A stretch of DNA of 48,684 bases from Spirochaetales bacterium (GTDB lineage Bacteria; Spirochaetota; Spirochaetia; SZUA-6; JAFGRV01), in NCBI GenBank assembly GCA_016937215.1, contig JAFGWI010000268.1, forward strand, positions 1 to 48,684, read 5' to 3'. Under the pieces are notes generated by a model that searched no databases, had not been told where the DNA came from, and was given only the letters and a program-made list of their open reading frames with translations. How positions within the stretch are numbered: the first letter of the stretch is position 1; the number at the start of each line of letters is the position of its first letter. Both the position numbers and the translations under genes were made by a program. This document shows positions 1 to 7,657 of the stretch, piece after piece.

Positions 1-3000
1 GCGGCTTTGAACGGTAACAAGTTGACCATCAGCGGTTTTGACGTGAATGGCGTAGGCCCGGGAACAGGTCTTGAAATCGTGACCATGGTTTTCACAGGTA
101 AATCTGGGGGAACAAGTCCTCTTGATCTTACGATTGACAACCTGACAAATTCCGACGCGTCTTCTGTTGAGGCGACAGCTGTGGATGGTTCAATCACAGT
201 AGATGGTCCAATAATTACAACTGGTTCAGCGACTCTTTATATCGCGCCTCAATCACAAACAATTGATGCTGGTGATAGTGTTAACGTTTCGATTATGGCA
301 GATGTAGAAGGTGGGAACCTTGCTGCTTACGGTATTGTTGTTGCTTATAACGCATCAATTCTTTCAGTAACAGGTGATGACGTAACTGCTGGTTCAGATG
401 GTTTTATGGCAGCGGCTAATGCCAGTAATGGACGATTAACTATTAGTGGTTTTGATGTAAATGGTATTGGACCTGCTAACGGACTTGAACTTGTAACGAT
501 TAATTTTACAGGTAATGATGTTGGTGGCACAAGCCAGCTTACTTTAACTGTTGACAATATTACAAACTCTGCCGCGTTAGCAATAGAGAGTAGTGTCAGA
601 AATGGTTCAATCTCAGTGAACCCTGGTGTTACTGATCCACCTGTAACTCCTCCTCCAACTAGCGGTTGTAAAGTAGCTACATCAGATATTTCTTTCGATG
701 GAGCTGGTGAGGGTTGTTATGAATTCTATTGTTTTGGTAGTGATTCAGAACCATGGAACAGTTATATCAATTCATGGAATATGGATTCTTTAACAATAAA
801 TGGTGTCAATGTTACGAATACCTATAAGAGTTACTCTGACATTTCTAAACCAGCAGATGGGGTATATGTTGTTAAATATAAATCCTCCTATGCTTGGAGT
901 CATTTTGAAGTAAAGGGTGTTTGTGCTGGGCAATCAAATCCTACACCTACACCAATAGAAAGTGAAACTCCAACTCCAACTCCAACAACTACACCTGTTG
1001 AGAATACTCCAACTCCGACAATCACAACAGAAATTGAAACAGTAGATGTTTATATTGCTCCAAGGACTCAAACTGTTATGCGTGGTGACGCTGTAAAGGT
1101 TACTATAAACGCAGATATTCCTCAGGGAAATGTAGCAGCCTATGGTTTTATAGTTCAATATAATGCCTCTGTGTTGTCAATTTCTTCTAATGGTATGGCA
1201 GCTGGAATAGACGGTTTTTTTGCCGCCGGTTCCGTTAATGGTGGTAAAGTAACAATTAGTGGTTTTGATGTAAATGGAGTCGGACCAGGTAATAATCTGG
1301 AACTGGTTTCCATAAATTGTAATGCTATCGGTGTTGGAACGAGCACCCTTAGTTTAACGGTTGATAATTTGACCAATTCATCAGCTGAAGCGGTTAATTC
1401 CAATGTAACCAACGGTTCTGTAACTGTTATTGATTCAAATGTGGACCCTGTGGTTGTTTATATTGAACCGTCTACTTTGAGTCTGCCTCTAGGCAGCGAA
1501 GCATCTGTTGCTGTAGCTGCGGATATTCCTCAAGGTGATATTGCGGCTTATGGATTTATTGTGTCTTTTAATGCCTCAATTCTTTCAACTGCAGCGAACA
1601 AAGTAAAAGCTGGTTCTGATGGATTTCTGGCTGCTGCTGCCCTTAATGGCAGTCGCCTGACCATCAGCGGTTTTGACGTGAATGGTGTAGGCCCAGGAAA
1701 TGGTCTTGAAATTGTGGAAATTGGATTTACAGCTATTACAAGTGGCACCAGTGAATTAACACTGACTGTTGATAATTTGACAGGTTCAGATGCTCAACCC
1801 GTTGTCAATACAGTTAAAAACGGATCGATTACCGTTGCGGGAACCGATCCAACTCCAACACCCTATGTTGAGGAACCTACACCCACTATCATTTCAGATG
1901 AGTCTGCTAAAGTATATCTTGATCCAGCAATGCAAACAATTCAACATCCTGGAACTGCCAGTGTAAACATTACTGTTGATGTTACAGGAACAAACGTTGC
2001 TGCATATGGTGTTGCTTTATCCTTTGATTCCTCTGTTGTTTCCACAACAAGCGCGGACATTAAAAAGGGAGATGATGGATTTCTTGCAGCCGCGGCTATT
2101 AAAGGCGGTACAATAACTATCAGTGGTTTTGATGTAAATGGAATCGGGCCTGGTAATGGTTTGAAACTCGCAAAAGTTGATTTTACAACAACAGGAACAG
2201 CTGGTGTAGCCAATCTTTTGTTGGGTGTAGATAATCTAACCAATTCCGCGGCAAAAGCCGTTCCTTTCACAGTTACCAGTTTGGCAATGATTAGTGTAAC
2301 TGTTGCTGGAACTCCAACACCAGTCATTGATCCCGCGACTCCAACCCCTGTTGAAACAGTATCGCCTGCAGATGCAAAAGTTTACTTGGCACCATCTGCT
2401 CAGACTGTTTCTCATCCAGCATTTGTTCCTGTTGAAATAAATATTGATTCAGCAGATAACGCAGTTGCTGCTTATGGTTTTATTGTATCCTTTGATGATT
2501 CCATTTTGTCAGCCGACGTTAAGGATGTTGTAAAAGGTCGTGATGGTTTTATGGCTGCCGCGGCACTTGAAGAAAATAGATTATCTATTACAGGGTTTGA
2601 TATAAGCGGTGTTGCTGCGGCGCAAGGTATTAACATGATTATTATGCATTTTTCTACAAACGGTGTGGCTGGTACGGCAAATATCAACTTGCTTGTGGAT
2701 AATTTGACTAATCCTTCAGCTAAGGCAATCACTGTTGGCGAAACGACCGATGCAACAATTACTGTGGCGGTATCTCAGACACCAGTTCCTGTTGAAACAG
2801 CAACTCCAGAACCACAGCAAACTCAGGATCCAGAACCCCTTAATCAGCCTGGTAGTGTTTGGCTTGAACCTTCAAGTTATTCAGCTGTCAGTGGAGAACA
2901 ATTTGCTCTTCAGATATATGCCAATTCCGGAAATGTTCCCTTAGCAGCTTATGGTATTTTCCTGAAATTTGACCCATCACTCATTCAGCTCAACACAAAT

Positions 3001-3264
3001 GTTGGTTCATCAAGCGTTAACATCGGTCCTGATGGTTTCATTTCTGCGGCAAATCCGAATAATGAAGCTGGGGAGCTCAAGGTTACTGGTTTTGATGTGA
3101 ATGGCAAAGGTCCTGGCGAAAATCTTCATTTATTAACTATCAATCTTATCGCCCAAAGCGCTGGAATCACAAATATTGATTTGATTCTGGACTCTTTAAC
3201 AGATAATTCAGCTAGAATTATTGGAACACCAACCGGTGTAGGTGCTTCAGTAACAATTCAATAA
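1..3264 (+). CDS. Multi-cohesin scaffoldin-like protein (5' end outside the window)
   Basis: The reading frame is open from base 1, so the true start and any signal peptide lie upstream. The visible 1,087 residues hold seven copies of a roughly 130-residue beta-rich module; the first is truncated. Each runs V-x-V-Y-x-x-P, then A-A-Y-G-F-I-V-x-[YF]-[ND]-x-S-[IV]-L, then G-F-D-V-N-G-V-G-P-G-N, then L-T-V-D-N-L-T-N-S, and ends N-G-S-I-T-V. This matches the order of conserved strands in cohesin domains (PF00963-like). Modules 2 and 3 are separated by a different cysteine-containing module (about residues 220-310) and a Thr-Pro linker; others are joined by TPTP linkers. The protein ends directly after the last module, with no dockerin or anchor at the C-terminus. 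Two dockerin enzymes lie 13-19 kb downstream. The likely role is an extracellular scaffold. The fold assignment is by pattern recognition only; another Ig-like adhesin repeat is the main alternative. Confidence 0.8.
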   Translation, partial: AALNGNKLTISGFDVNGVGPGTGLEIVTMVFTGKSGGTSPLDLTIDNLTNSDASSVEATAVDGSITVDGPIITTGSATLYIAPQSQTIDAGDSVNVSIMADVEGGNLAAYGIVVAYNASILSVTGDDVTAGSDGFMAAANASNGRLTISGFDVNGIGPANGLELVTINFTGNDVGGTSQLTLTVDNITNSAALAIESSVRNGSISVNPGVTDPPVTPPPTSGCKVATSDISFDGAGEGCYEFYCFGSDSEPWNSYINSWNMDSLTINGVNVTNTYKSYSDISKPADGVYVVKYKSSYAWSHFEVKGVCAGQSNPTPTPIESETPTPTPTTTPVENTPTPTITTEIETVDVYIAPRTQTVMRGDAVKVTINADIPQGNVAAYGFIVQYNASVLSISSNGMAAGIDGFFAAGSVNGGKVTISGFDVNGVGPGNNLELVSINCNAIGVGTSTLSLTVDNLTNSSAEAVNSNVTNGSVTVIDSNVDPVVVYIEPSTLSLPLGSEASVAVAADIPQGDIAAYGFIVSFNASILSTAANKVKAGSDGFLAAAALNGSRLTISGFDVNGVGPGNGLEIVEIGFTAITSGTSELTLTVDNLTGSDAQPVVNTVKNGSITVAGTDPTPTPYVEEPTPTIISDESAKVYLDPAMQTIQHPGTASVNITVDVTGTNVAAYGVALSFDSSVVSTTSADIKKGDDGFLAAAAIKGGTITISGFDVNGIGPGNGLKLAKVDFTTTGTAGVANLLLGVDNLTNSAAKAVPFTVTSLAMISVTVAGTPTPVIDPATPTPVETVSPADAKVYLAPSAQTVSHPAFVPVEINIDSADNAVAAYGFIVSFDDSILSADVKDVVKGRDGFMAAAALEENRLSITGFDISGVAAAQGINMIIMHFSTNGVAGTANINLLVDNLTNPSAKAITVGETTDATITVAVSQTPVPVETATPEPQQTQDPEPLNQPGSVWLEPSSYSAVSGEQFALQIYANSGNVPLAAYGIFLKFDPSLIQLNTNVGSSSVNIGPDGFISAANPNNEAGELKVTGFDVNGKGPGENLHLLTINLIAQSAGITNIDLILDSLTDNSARIIGTPTGVGASVTIQ

Positions 3265-3289
3265 ATTATCTCCAACAAACTTATATTTT

Positions 3290-3317
3290 AGGGCCTCCTC
3301 GCGGGGCCCTTTTTTTG
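3290..3317 (+). terminator. Rho-independent terminator after the scaffoldin gene
   Basis: AGGGCC (3290-3295) pairs exactly with GGCCCT (3305-3310) around a 9-base loop and is followed by a run of T. It lies 26 bases after the stop codon. Confidence 0.85.
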
Positions 3318-3357
3318 TGGACTCATAAGCAGGCTAGATGCTTAGGAAAGATATTTC

Positions 3358-3462
3358 ATGATTAAGAAAAACAGTAGAGGGAAAAGATTAATCTCAAAAA
3401 AGGATAGTGATGATATGTCTTTACTTTTTTGGCTAGTTGACATGAAAAACAAGTTCGAATAA
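3358..3462 (+). CDS. Possible 34-residue small protein, unrecognised
   Basis: An ATG with AGGAAAG about seven bases upstream opens a 34-codon frame ending in TAA. The product begins MIKKNSRGKR, is rich in lysine and arginine at the N-terminus, and has a short hydrophobic patch (LLFWL). It stands alone between a terminator and the dehydrogenase gene. I recognise no family. The ribosome site is the only positive evidence, so it may be a chance frame. Confidence 0.2.
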   Translation: MIKKNSRGKRLISKKDSDDMSLLFWLVDMKNKFE

Positions 3463-3512
3463 ACTATTGATCTTACTTAAAATTTATTATTTTTCTTCTG
3501 GAGAGCAAAAAA

Positions 3513-4616
3513 ATGGATAATTTCGTATATATAAAAGTCAATATGCTTGTGGATTTTATGAAAGAGGTTTTTAAAAACATAGGTGTTCCATCTGCTGAGG
3601 CAAGTATTTGTGCGGATGTTTTAATTAATTCTGATTTACGAGGTATTGATAGTCATGGTATTGGTCGGTTAAAAATGTATTACGACAGAATTAAGGATGG
3701 AATACAATATCCTGTGACTAAAATTGAGATTATTAAGGAATCGAGTACCACGGCCACTCTTGATGGAAATCATGGAATGGGTCAAGTTATCGGCCATAGA
3801 GCGATGGAGATGGCTATTGAAAAAGCCGCGGAATTTGGATTGGGGTCTGTGGCTGTTAGAAATTCAACCCACTATGGATTCGCCGGATATTATCCTTTAA
3901 TGGCCATTGAAAAGGGAATGATAGGTTTAACGGTTACAAATGCCAGGCCGTCAATCGCGCCTACATTTGGAATCGAACCGATGTTTGGCACAAATCCTCT
4001 GACCTTTGGGGCTCCGACAGATGAAGCTTTTCCTTTTTTAATTGACGCCGCGACTTCAATTTCTCAACGGGGAAAAATCGAATATCTCGATCGCGCAGAG
4101 AAGCCAACACCGAAAGGATGGGCAATAGATGATAAAGGTGTTGATCATACAAATACCAAGCAGCTTCTTGTTGATTTGGTAAAGGGATCCGCGGCTTTGC
4201 TTCCCATGGGTGGAATTGGGGAGGAATATGGCGGTCATAAAGGCTATGGATGGGCTATTCTTGTTGAAATATTGTCTGCTGCTTTGCAGGATGGAGCTTT
4301 TTTAAAAGATCTTGATGGTTTTGATGAAAACGGAAAGCGTACTCCTTATAAATTAGGCCATTTTTTTCTGGCCATAAATATAGAGAACTTTATTTCGGTC
4401 AATCGTTTTAAAACCATTGCTGGTAATATTATGCGCTCTTTAAGGGCGTCTCAAAAGGCACCTGGCTTTGATCGTATTTATACAGCAGGCGAAAAAGAAT
4501 TCGAGATAATGAGAATTCGTGAAACAGAAGGTATTCCAGTAAATCAGAATCTGCAAAAGGATCTTGGTGTAATGCGGGACGAATTGAATCTTAAACATTT
4601 TGATTTTCCTTTTTGA
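3513..4616 (+). CDS. Malate/L-lactate dehydrogenase family oxidoreductase (Ldh2 type)
   Basis: A 367-residue protein of the Ldh2/MDH2 family (PF02615), NAD(P)-dependent enzymes that interconvert 2-hydroxy acids and 2-oxo acids such as malate/oxaloacetate or lactate/pyruvate in the cytoplasm. The family's N-terminal block is visible at residues 46-52 (DSHGIGR, with the conserved His48), followed by the DGNHGMGQ block near 84-91 and the NSTHYGFAGYYP block (His120). Length is normal for the family. The ATG is preceded by GGAGA at a good distance. It appears monocistronic, with a terminator upstream and no clear one downstream. The exact substrate cannot be read from sequence; ureidoglycolate or sulfolactate dehydrogenases belong to the same family, but a fermentative role fits the window. 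Confidence 0.88.
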   Translation: MDNFVYIKVNMLVDFMKEVFKNIGVPSAEASICADVLINSDLRGIDSHGIGRLKMYYDRIKDGIQYPVTKIEIIKESSTTATLDGNHGMGQVIGHRAMEMAIEKAAEFGLGSVAVRNSTHYGFAGYYPLMAIEKGMIGLTVTNARPSIAPTFGIEPMFGTNPLTFGAPTDEAFPFLIDAATSISQRGKIEYLDRAEKPTPKGWAIDDKGVDHTNTKQLLVDLVKGSAALLPMGGIGEEYGGHKGYGWAILVEILSAALQDGAFLKDLDGFDENGKRTPYKLGHFFLAINIENFISVNRFKTIAGNIMRSLRASQKAPGFDRIYTAGEKEFEIMRIRETEGIPVNQNLQKDLGVMRDELNLKHFDFPF

Positions 4617-5249
4617 TTCTGAGCATTTGAAAAATTTCCGTTTTCATTGGGCGAATAAGCATTTGTTTTAGGGCCTTATAAGCAAGCATAGTGGTTCAGC
4701 AACTCCAGATAGGAGAGGCTTGGGTGAACGCAGTGTTCGAAGCTGCTGCCAAAAGTCGATCCCTTTGATGATATTTGGGGATAACTTCTCGGGTCCACAA
4801 AGCATTTTGTAATCCTAAGCTCAAGCTCTCAAATGATTCTGAAAAACAGAGGGGCCCGATTTCCCAATTTGAAAAGGTTAAGACAAAGTGATAAATCATA
4901 TGCGGAAAAGGCTCAGCACTGATATTTATACCCAGTTTATGCATGTGTGTAAAATCTGATTGTCAAAGAATACCCGGGTAATGAACTTGGGGAAAAATGA
5001 CCTTCTGTTCAGGACTTTCCAGCGCATGCCAAATTTTATTTCGTCGCTGTACTGTTTAATTGGTTAGGTTAAAAAAACTGCTTTCTCCTGTTGAAGGTCT
5101 TTAAATATGGCCCTGGCCTTACCTCCGGTGTTTATTTCGACAACATTTTAACAGGCGAACCCAATTGTCGGTAAAAAAATGGAAGCGACCAGCTCCCAAA
5201 TTTTTGTCTTAACACATATCCTTTTTTGTATAAGAATAGAATGTTTTTC
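4617..5249. other. 633-base gap with no gene I can support
   Basis: The stretch lies between the dehydrogenase and the convergent P460-like gene. It contains only short frames on both strands, none with both a good ribosome site and a recognisable product. A 22-codon tail reading LQIGEAWVNAVFEAAAKSRS on the plus strand (about 4701-4768), and an overlapping 82-codon minus-strand frame, look like worn gene debris, but I cannot name the source. Confidence 0.4.
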
Positions 5250-5762
5250 CTATTGGCCATCAAAAGTAAAAAAAGTATAATCACGAAAATCTTTTCCCAA
5301 GTTTTTGTCACCGTAGGGATGTTGTGTGTTGGCTCCTTCATGACAATTAACACACATATCAGAGTGAAATATGGTTTCTTCTTTGCTTTCATGATTTTTA
5401 ACCAGCCAGACCCAATCGCCTTGGGCATGTGGATGCCCGGGTTTTTTTATCATGACTGTATAATATTCAGGTATGTCGCCAGGTTGATAAGTGTTTGAAG
5501 GATAGATTTCTTTTAAAATTATCGTGCCTTCGGGATAATTATATAAAAATTGGTCATTATCCTTTTTTTGAGGTTTATATTTAGCTCCGATTTCATTGAT
5601 ATAGCTAATTCGGTAATTATTTTCATGGCCTGGTATAAAATAATCAAGCTTATCATGAGTGAACAGAGGCCATTTTTCATGATTATCAGGAATGAGATTT
5701 TCCAGTTTGGAATCGCAGGAATAAAGCAAGCTCAATAAAAAGATAAGAAGTGTTTTTTTCAT
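5250..5762 (-). CDS. Cytochrome P460-like c-type heme lipoprotein
   Basis: 170 residues. The N-terminus is a lipoprotein signal (MKKTLLIFLLSLLYSC, lipobox cysteine 16), placing the protein in the periplasm attached to a membrane. One c-type heme motif, CVNCH, lies at residues 137-141, close to the C-terminus. Together with the PEGTIILKEIY block and the Y-T-V-M-I-K-K-P-G block, this resembles the cytochrome P460 family (PF16694-like). Its start overlaps the stop of the upstream cyclase gene as ATGA, so the two are probably translationally coupled and functionally linked. Characterised P460 proteins oxidise hydroxylamine or bind NO-type ligands; whether this one is catalytic or a redox/ligand partner of the cyclase sensor is not known. 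Confidence 0.78.
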   Translation of the reverse strand: MKKTLLIFLLSLLYSCDSKLENLIPDNHEKWPLFTHDKLDYFIPGHENNYRISYINEIGAKYKPQKKDNDQFLYNYPEGTIILKEIYPSNTYQPGDIPEYYTVMIKKPGHPHAQGDWVWLVKNHESKEETIFHSDMCVNCHEGANTQHPYGDKNLGKDFRDYTFFTFDGQ

Positions 5763-7201
5763 GATTGATTTTCCTTTATTTTTTTTAATAGATAAACCCT
5801 TATTTGTTGCGCTTTTCCCTTTACTTTTACTTTATAAGGACCATTTACCAGCACATGGGATTTAACTTTGTTATAAAATGAGTCGGAGATGATGATCTGA
5901 CCTGCTTTTGCCACATTGCACAAACGCGCCGCTGTATTTACATTATCGCCGATAACAGTGAAATCGGCGCGTTTGTCAGAACCTATATTTCCAAGAATAA
6001 CTTCACCGTAATTTATGCCAATTCCGATTTTTAAAGAATCAAAATCATCAGGATTATTCATTAGATATTGTTGAATTGATAAAGCTGCTTGACAAGCCTT
6101 AAGGCATCCGCTTTCACTGTGAAATAAAGCCACAATTTCGTCACCAACATATTTATCTATATCACCGCTTTGATTATGTATGATTTCGCTTTGATAATTC
6201 AGTATTTTATTCAGGTTTAAAACTACTTTTTCCGGCGCATTTTGTTCTGAATAAAAAGTAAAATTCCTGATATCTGAGAAGAAAAGGGTTAATGGCAGTT
6301 TCTCCCCCTTTCTTTCTGATCGCAGAGAGCTCAAGGTTGATGATGAAACATATTTTGATAATTCAAATCGTTCATGCAAGCCCTCAACCATTTTGTTAAC
6401 TGTCTGGCCTAAAATCCCAATTTCATCATTATTTTTGATATTTGCTCTTTCAGTGAAATTGCCTTGTGTCACTCCTGAACAGATCAGTCCGATTTCTTTC
6501 ACAGGTGCGATAATAATGCGATTCAGAAATTGAGTGATGATGATGATGAGCAGAGTGATTAGCACTATAAAACTTGCCATGGAGATTGCAATAATAACAT
6601 TTCTTTCCTTGATTATGGCGGTACGGTTATTGCTAATTTCTATTACACCACGAATGCTATGATCAGTGCCATGGCATTTCCAGCATTTATAAATATTTTG
6701 AAGTGGTCTGTATAGCTTGATATATATGTTTCCACTGTCAGCGGCTTTATATTCGAATGCAACAGGAATGTTATTAGGGTTAGGTGTTTGTGCTATTTTG
6801 AAATATCGCTCTTCGGGAAATATTGAATCCATGATCCGGTTCGTATTCAAATTAAATATCGATTGGCCTAATCTTCGGTTTACATCTGTTACAGTGGAAT
6901 CGTTTGAAAAAGCCATAGTACCATTGCTTTTGTAAAGTCTGATTTGATAATCAGGATTAACCAGCATGGTTTTTTGAAAATAATCAACTGCCAGTTGCGC
7001 TTCTCCTGGCAACATCAGTGTTTCTATTGTGTTGTAAAGAATATCGGCTTGTTGCCCCAAGCTCTCAATAGATACTATATCGTATGTGTTTATCATATAG
7101 CTTAGAAAAATGACTGCACTGCCACCTATTCCAATCAGCAGACTTGCGATTATAATTCGATTAATACGCTTTGTGATGGATTTGTTTTTATTTAAGGTCA
7201 T
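5759..7201 (-). CDS. Membrane class III adenylate/guanylate cyclase with periplasmic heme-type sensor domain
   Basis: 480 residues. A transmembrane segment (about 17-37) is followed by an extracytoplasmic domain (about 40-198) carrying a c-type heme motif CWKCH at 173-177, in the manner of DUF3365 (Tll0287-like) sensors. A second membrane segment (about 201-224) leads into a HAMP linker (about 225-280) and a class III cyclase domain (about 304-470). Metal-binding aspartates sit in FFSDIRNF (Asp310) and DKYVGDE (Asp354); Lys350 and the TVIGDNVNTAARL block (415-427) supply purine selection and the transition-state Asn/Arg, so the catalytic site looks intact. The lysine favours ATP. The gene overlaps the downstream P460-like gene by four bases. 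It probably converts a periplasmic redox or gas signal into cyclic nucleotide. AAGAG lies upstream of the ATG. Confidence 0.88.
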   Translation of the reverse strand: MTLNKNKSITKRINRIIIASLLIGIGGSAVIFLSYMINTYDIVSIESLGQQADILYNTIETLMLPGEAQLAVDYFQKTMLVNPDYQIRLYKSNGTMAFSNDSTVTDVNRRLGQSIFNLNTNRIMDSIFPEERYFKIAQTPNPNNIPVAFEYKAADSGNIYIKLYRPLQNIYKCWKCHGTDHSIRGVIEISNNRTAIIKERNVIIAISMASFIVLITLLIIIITQFLNRIIIAPVKEIGLICSGVTQGNFTERANIKNNDEIGILGQTVNKMVEGLHERFELSKYVSSSTLSSLRSERKGEKLPLTLFFSDIRNFTFYSEQNAPEKVVLNLNKILNYQSEIIHNQSGDIDKYVGDEIVALFHSESGCLKACQAALSIQQYLMNNPDDFDSLKIGIGINYGEVILGNIGSDKRADFTVIGDNVNTAARLCNVAKAGQIIISDSFYNKVKSHVLVNGPYKVKVKGKAQQIRVYLLKKIKENQS

Positions 7202-7657
7202 AAGTACTCTTCTTCATAAAATGTTCTATTTAAACAGTTTATTGTTTATTGATTTCCTGTGTATAAAACTGAACTCGCAGAGGCTGTTGAATATTAATGA
7301 AAGTATATTAAATTGATCGTGAAATTGCAAATGTGATTCGCCGTAGGGATAGCCACAATTCGAGAGATCGCCTTTATATTTCTGAATAATATAGGAAATT
7401 ATTATTTTAATACGGAAAGTGGGATGATAAAAAAATTATGAAAAAATCAACCTTACTTAACTGTGTTCAGTGCCGGAATATTTATTATTTATCTATCGGT
7501 GGATTAAAAGAGTCCCTTTAAGAATGATTATTAAAAATCCGGCAATAGAGTGTGTTCCATTCCCTAACGTATTTTTGCCAAATTATGATTTAGTTAAATA
7601 AGTACTAACATTATAATGGCTTGTTGGGAAAAATCACCCTGAATCGGCCGGTTCTTT
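7202..7657. other. 456-base AT-rich gap between two leftward genes, with a partial mobile-element arm
   Basis: No convincing gene. It holds a sequence at 7370-7423 related to the element in the B12 riboswitch, and an imperfect inverted repeat (TGCCGGA at 7471-7477 against TCCGGCA at 7538-7544, with extended A/T pairing) that could form a hairpin. The cyclase promoter should lie in the left part, but I see no convincing -35/-10 pair. Confidence 0.5.
7370..7423 (+). repeat. Partial copy of the 128 bp riboswitch-inserted element
   Basis: The 54 bases from GCCTTT to GGAAAGTGGG align with 30719-30775, the right half of the element in the cobalamin riboswitch, at roughly 80 percent by eye, sharing GAAATTA and the terminal GGAAAGTGGG. 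A weak left end (CCACAATTC near 7352) may be a decayed partner arm, giving an internally deleted derivative. No clear target duplication is visible here. Confidence 0.6.

Noticed and set aside
1941..2327. Long antisense frames within the scaffoldin gene
   Set aside because: They recur at the same place in each module and mirror the repeated codon pattern of the plus strand; they have no start signals of their own.
4696..4944. An 82-codon minus-strand frame in the gap after the dehydrogenase gene
   Set aside because: There is no ribosome site, and its sequence overlaps a plus-strand frame that looks like the worn end of another gene. Neither could be identified.
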